Assembly (NCBI GenBank): GCA_028281605.1
Contig: JANQJO010000071.1
Span: 1-57,166, forward strand
Source of the DNA: Pseudomonadales bacterium
Lineage (GTDB): Bacteria; Pseudomonadota; Gammaproteobacteria; Pseudomonadales; JANQJO01
DNA length: 57,166 nt
Reading direction: 5' to 3'
The notes under the pieces: generated by a model
Told to the model about the DNA's origin: nothing
The model's database searches: none
What the model saw: only the letters and a program-made list of their open reading frames with translations
Made by a program: the position numbers and the translations under genes
Shown here: one piece after another, positions 55,383 to 57,166 of the stretch
Layout: each line of letters begins with the position of its first letter
Position numbering within the stretch: position 1 is the first letter of the stretch

Positions 55383-56804
55383 ATGGTTTATTCATTTCTT
55401 GGATTTTTGTTAATTTTTACATCGATTGGTTTGTCATCTGCCTGGCGCAGTCGTGGTACCAAAGCCGATTACTATCTGGCTAGCAGTCATGTAAGCCCCT
55501 GGTTAGTGGGGTTGTCAGCGGTAGCGACTAACAATAGTGGTTATATGTTTATTGGTGTCATTGGCTATACTTATGTGACCGGCCTTGCATCGATTTGGTT
55601 GATGGTCGGCTGGATTGCTGGAGATTTTCTTGCCTCACTCTATATACACAAACGTCTACGAAAAGCAACCAGTGCAAGTGGTGAAGTCAGCTATGCTGGC
55701 GTGTTGAGTAATTGGTACGGCCAAAAGTATTCCTATCTACAGCACTTGATTGGATTGATTTCCTTGTTGTTCTTGTTGACCTATGCTGCTGCGCAATTAG
55801 TTGCTGGAGGAAAAGCGCTACACGTACTACTAGAGTGGCCCCTGTGGTCGGGTGCTGTTGCTGGAGCAATGCTTGTCAGTTTGTATTGTTTTGCTGGGGG
55901 CATTCGCGCATCAATTTGGACAGATGCTGCTCAATCCATTGTTATGATATTCGCGATGGGAACGCTGCTGGTTGTTGCAGTAATGAATATCGGAGGGTTA
56001 TCTGAAGCCTATGCGCAAATGCAAGCGGTAGAGGGGTTTATGGATTGGCTGCCAAAAGACCTGGCGTTTCCTGGCTGGATTGGTGGTGCACTGTTTATTG
56101 TCAGTTGGTTATTTGCTGGTTTTTCTGTCATTGGTCAGCCCCACATCATGGTGCGTTTTATGACCTTGAATGAGTCGAGTAATATGAGACAAGCAAAATT
56201 TTGGTATTATCTCTGGTTTTCAGGTTTTTATTGTATGGCGACAGGTGTGGGCCTCTTGTCTCGAATTTACATGTCTGACGCTGGAACTTTTGATGCCGAG
56301 CTAGCCTTGCCAATTATGGCGCAACAACTGCTACCTTCAGTGTTTGTGGGATTAATTCTAGCAGGTATTTTTGCGGCAACTATGTCTACTGCCGATTCAC
56401 TGGTATTGAGCTGCTCAGCAGCTATCACTCACGACATACTACCGCATAAGGTTGAGCGTACTTGGTTATTAAAGCTCGTAACCATTATGATTGCTGGTGT
56501 CGCACTTTTGTTAGCACTTTTAAATAATCAAAGTGTCTTCAGTATGGTGATTATGGCGTGGTCAGGATTGGCCAGCGCATTTGCTCCTGTATTGGTGTAT
56601 TTGTGCCTTGGTAATAAGCCATCTCAAATGGTTAGTATCCTAGCGGTACTCGGCGGATTGATGGTGGTATTTGTGTGGCGATTGTTTGGACTTCAAGATA
56701 AGGTGTATGAAGGCTTACCTGGAATAATGACAGGTATCATCATTTTGTATGCTTACCACTTTTTTCAAAACTTGCAATCGTGTAAAAACACTGAGCCCTC
56801 ATAG
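55383..56804 (+). CDS. Sodium:solute symporter (SSF/PutP family)
   Basis: 473 residues with about 13 hydrophobic segments of the LeuT-like fold. YYLASSHVSPWLVGLSAVAT near residue 31 and the late GIFAATMSTADSLVLSCSAAIT block, with Na2-site serines, are typical of PutP/PanF transporters. GQPHIMVRFMTL is the family signature around residue 251. Substrate (proline, pantothenate or another) cannot be decided. ATG 55383 is preceded by AGGA at 8-bp spacing; a TTG directly in front is in frame. It shares an upstream region with the Fur-boxed imelysin operon. Confidence 0.88.
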   Translation: MVYSFLGFLLIFTSIGLSSAWRSRGTKADYYLASSHVSPWLVGLSAVATNNSGYMFIGVIGYTYVTGLASIWLMVGWIAGDFLASLYIHKRLRKATSASGEVSYAGVLSNWYGQKYSYLQHLIGLISLLFLLTYAAAQLVAGGKALHVLLEWPLWSGAVAGAMLVSLYCFAGGIRASIWTDAAQSIVMIFAMGTLLVVAVMNIGGLSEAYAQMQAVEGFMDWLPKDLAFPGWIGGALFIVSWLFAGFSVIGQPHIMVRFMTLNESSNMRQAKFWYYLWFSGFYCMATGVGLLSRIYMSDAGTFDAELALPIMAQQLLPSVFVGLILAGIFAATMSTADSLVLSCSAAITHDILPHKVERTWLLKLVTIMIAGVALLLALLNNQSVFSMVIMAWSGLASAFAPVLVYLCLGNKPSQMVSILAVLGGLMVVFVWRLFGLQDKVYEGLPGIMTGIIILYAYHFFQNLQSCKNTEPS

Positions 56805-56862
56805 CATTGCTTTAATTTTTGTTTTGGATGATACTTGTCAGACAATGGTAATCTAAGATTTT

Positions 56863-57166
56863 TGATGCTTCATTTTTTCTTTTTTTTTATTTTCTGGTGT
56901 TTCTCTCTCTTCAGCATACTTGCTTTTTTTCTTACGTGTATACCCTATTTTAACCATCATTCGTTGAATACTAGACTGGCTCATTATGGGTTTTTTGAGT
57001 TTTTTCGCTAACAGATTTGCATATTCTAGGAGGATGAATCCAGGATTTTGATCAACAATAGACTTTAAAACTATAGCTATAAGAAAATGACCTGATCATT
57101 TTTTATGATTATATTTTGGCCAATTTTCTGTTTTCAGCTTCTTCCTGTCGCCGCTCCAGCAGTGCG
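56863..57166 (-). pseudogene. IS630-family transposase fragment
   Basis: A minus-strand frame reads IVDQNPGFILLEYANLLAKK, then SQSSIQRMMVKIGYTRKKKS and AEERETPE, the winged-helix and linker region of IS630/Tc1-type transposases. It is opened by an in-frame stop upstream, frameshifted from LLERRQEEAENRK at the window edge, and ends before any DDE catalytic residue. It is therefore a dead remnant; the element may extend past the window. Confidence 0.65.

Overview
The window reads as the chromosome of an A+T-rich (about 40% G+C by eye) gammaproteobacterium related to Pseudomonadales/Oceanospirillales. Several neighbourhoods match the Pseudomonas layout: ubiK next to glnK-amtB, metX-metW, relA-rlmD-(exonuclease)-cysM-barA/gacS, and thiO next to fimT. 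Hairpin repeats, gene remnants (xseA-like, an IS630 transposase) and large proteins of unknown role suggest a host-associated or partly decaying genome; that lifestyle is inference.

Layout. 1-950: gene-free, repeat-rich. 0.95-7.5 kb: a ComFB-like protein, class I adenylate cyclase, and the Entner-Doudoroff entry genes zwf-edd. 7.6-9.9 kb: ubiK and the nitrogen pair glnK-amtB, with a possible NtrC/sigma-54 promoter. 10-19.4 kb: cysE, then a minus-strand run znuC-znuB-metX-metW, an orphan gene, and znuA-polA on the plus strand. 19.4-29.7 kb: porin, a MITE with ISL3-like ends, relA, rlmD, an exonuclease, cysM and the BarA/GacS hybrid kinase. 30-32.9 kb: an orphan T6SS vgrG and xthA. 33-35.3 kb: a compact BamHI-type restriction-modification island between 47-bp direct repeats at the 3' end of fimT. 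36-44.3 kb: thiO, a ligase/glycosyltransferase-like fusion, a J-domain/subtilisin-like fusion and a GGDEF protein with a ruined active site. 44.4-49.5 kb: glpK, glpD and a large orphan gene. 49.5-51.2 kb: decayed DNA. 51.2-57.2 kb: an AlgP/H1-like protein, a small secreted protein, the DHOR-imelysin pair behind a Fur box, a sodium:solute symporter and an IS630 remnant.

The least ordinary signals are: (i) a dispersed 62-bp hairpin family whose stem arms differ between copies yet stay self-complementary in three of five; (ii) a second family in which a nearly constant core of about 40 nt sits between unrelated long inverted arms; (iii) the BamHI-like endonuclease with every known catalytic and base-contacting residue conserved, in an island bounded by a duplicated piece of fimT; (iv) a switch of strand composition (C>G, A>T to the left; G>=C, T>A to the right) between barA and vgrG, exactly where two repeats lie; and (v) two unusual fusion proteins.
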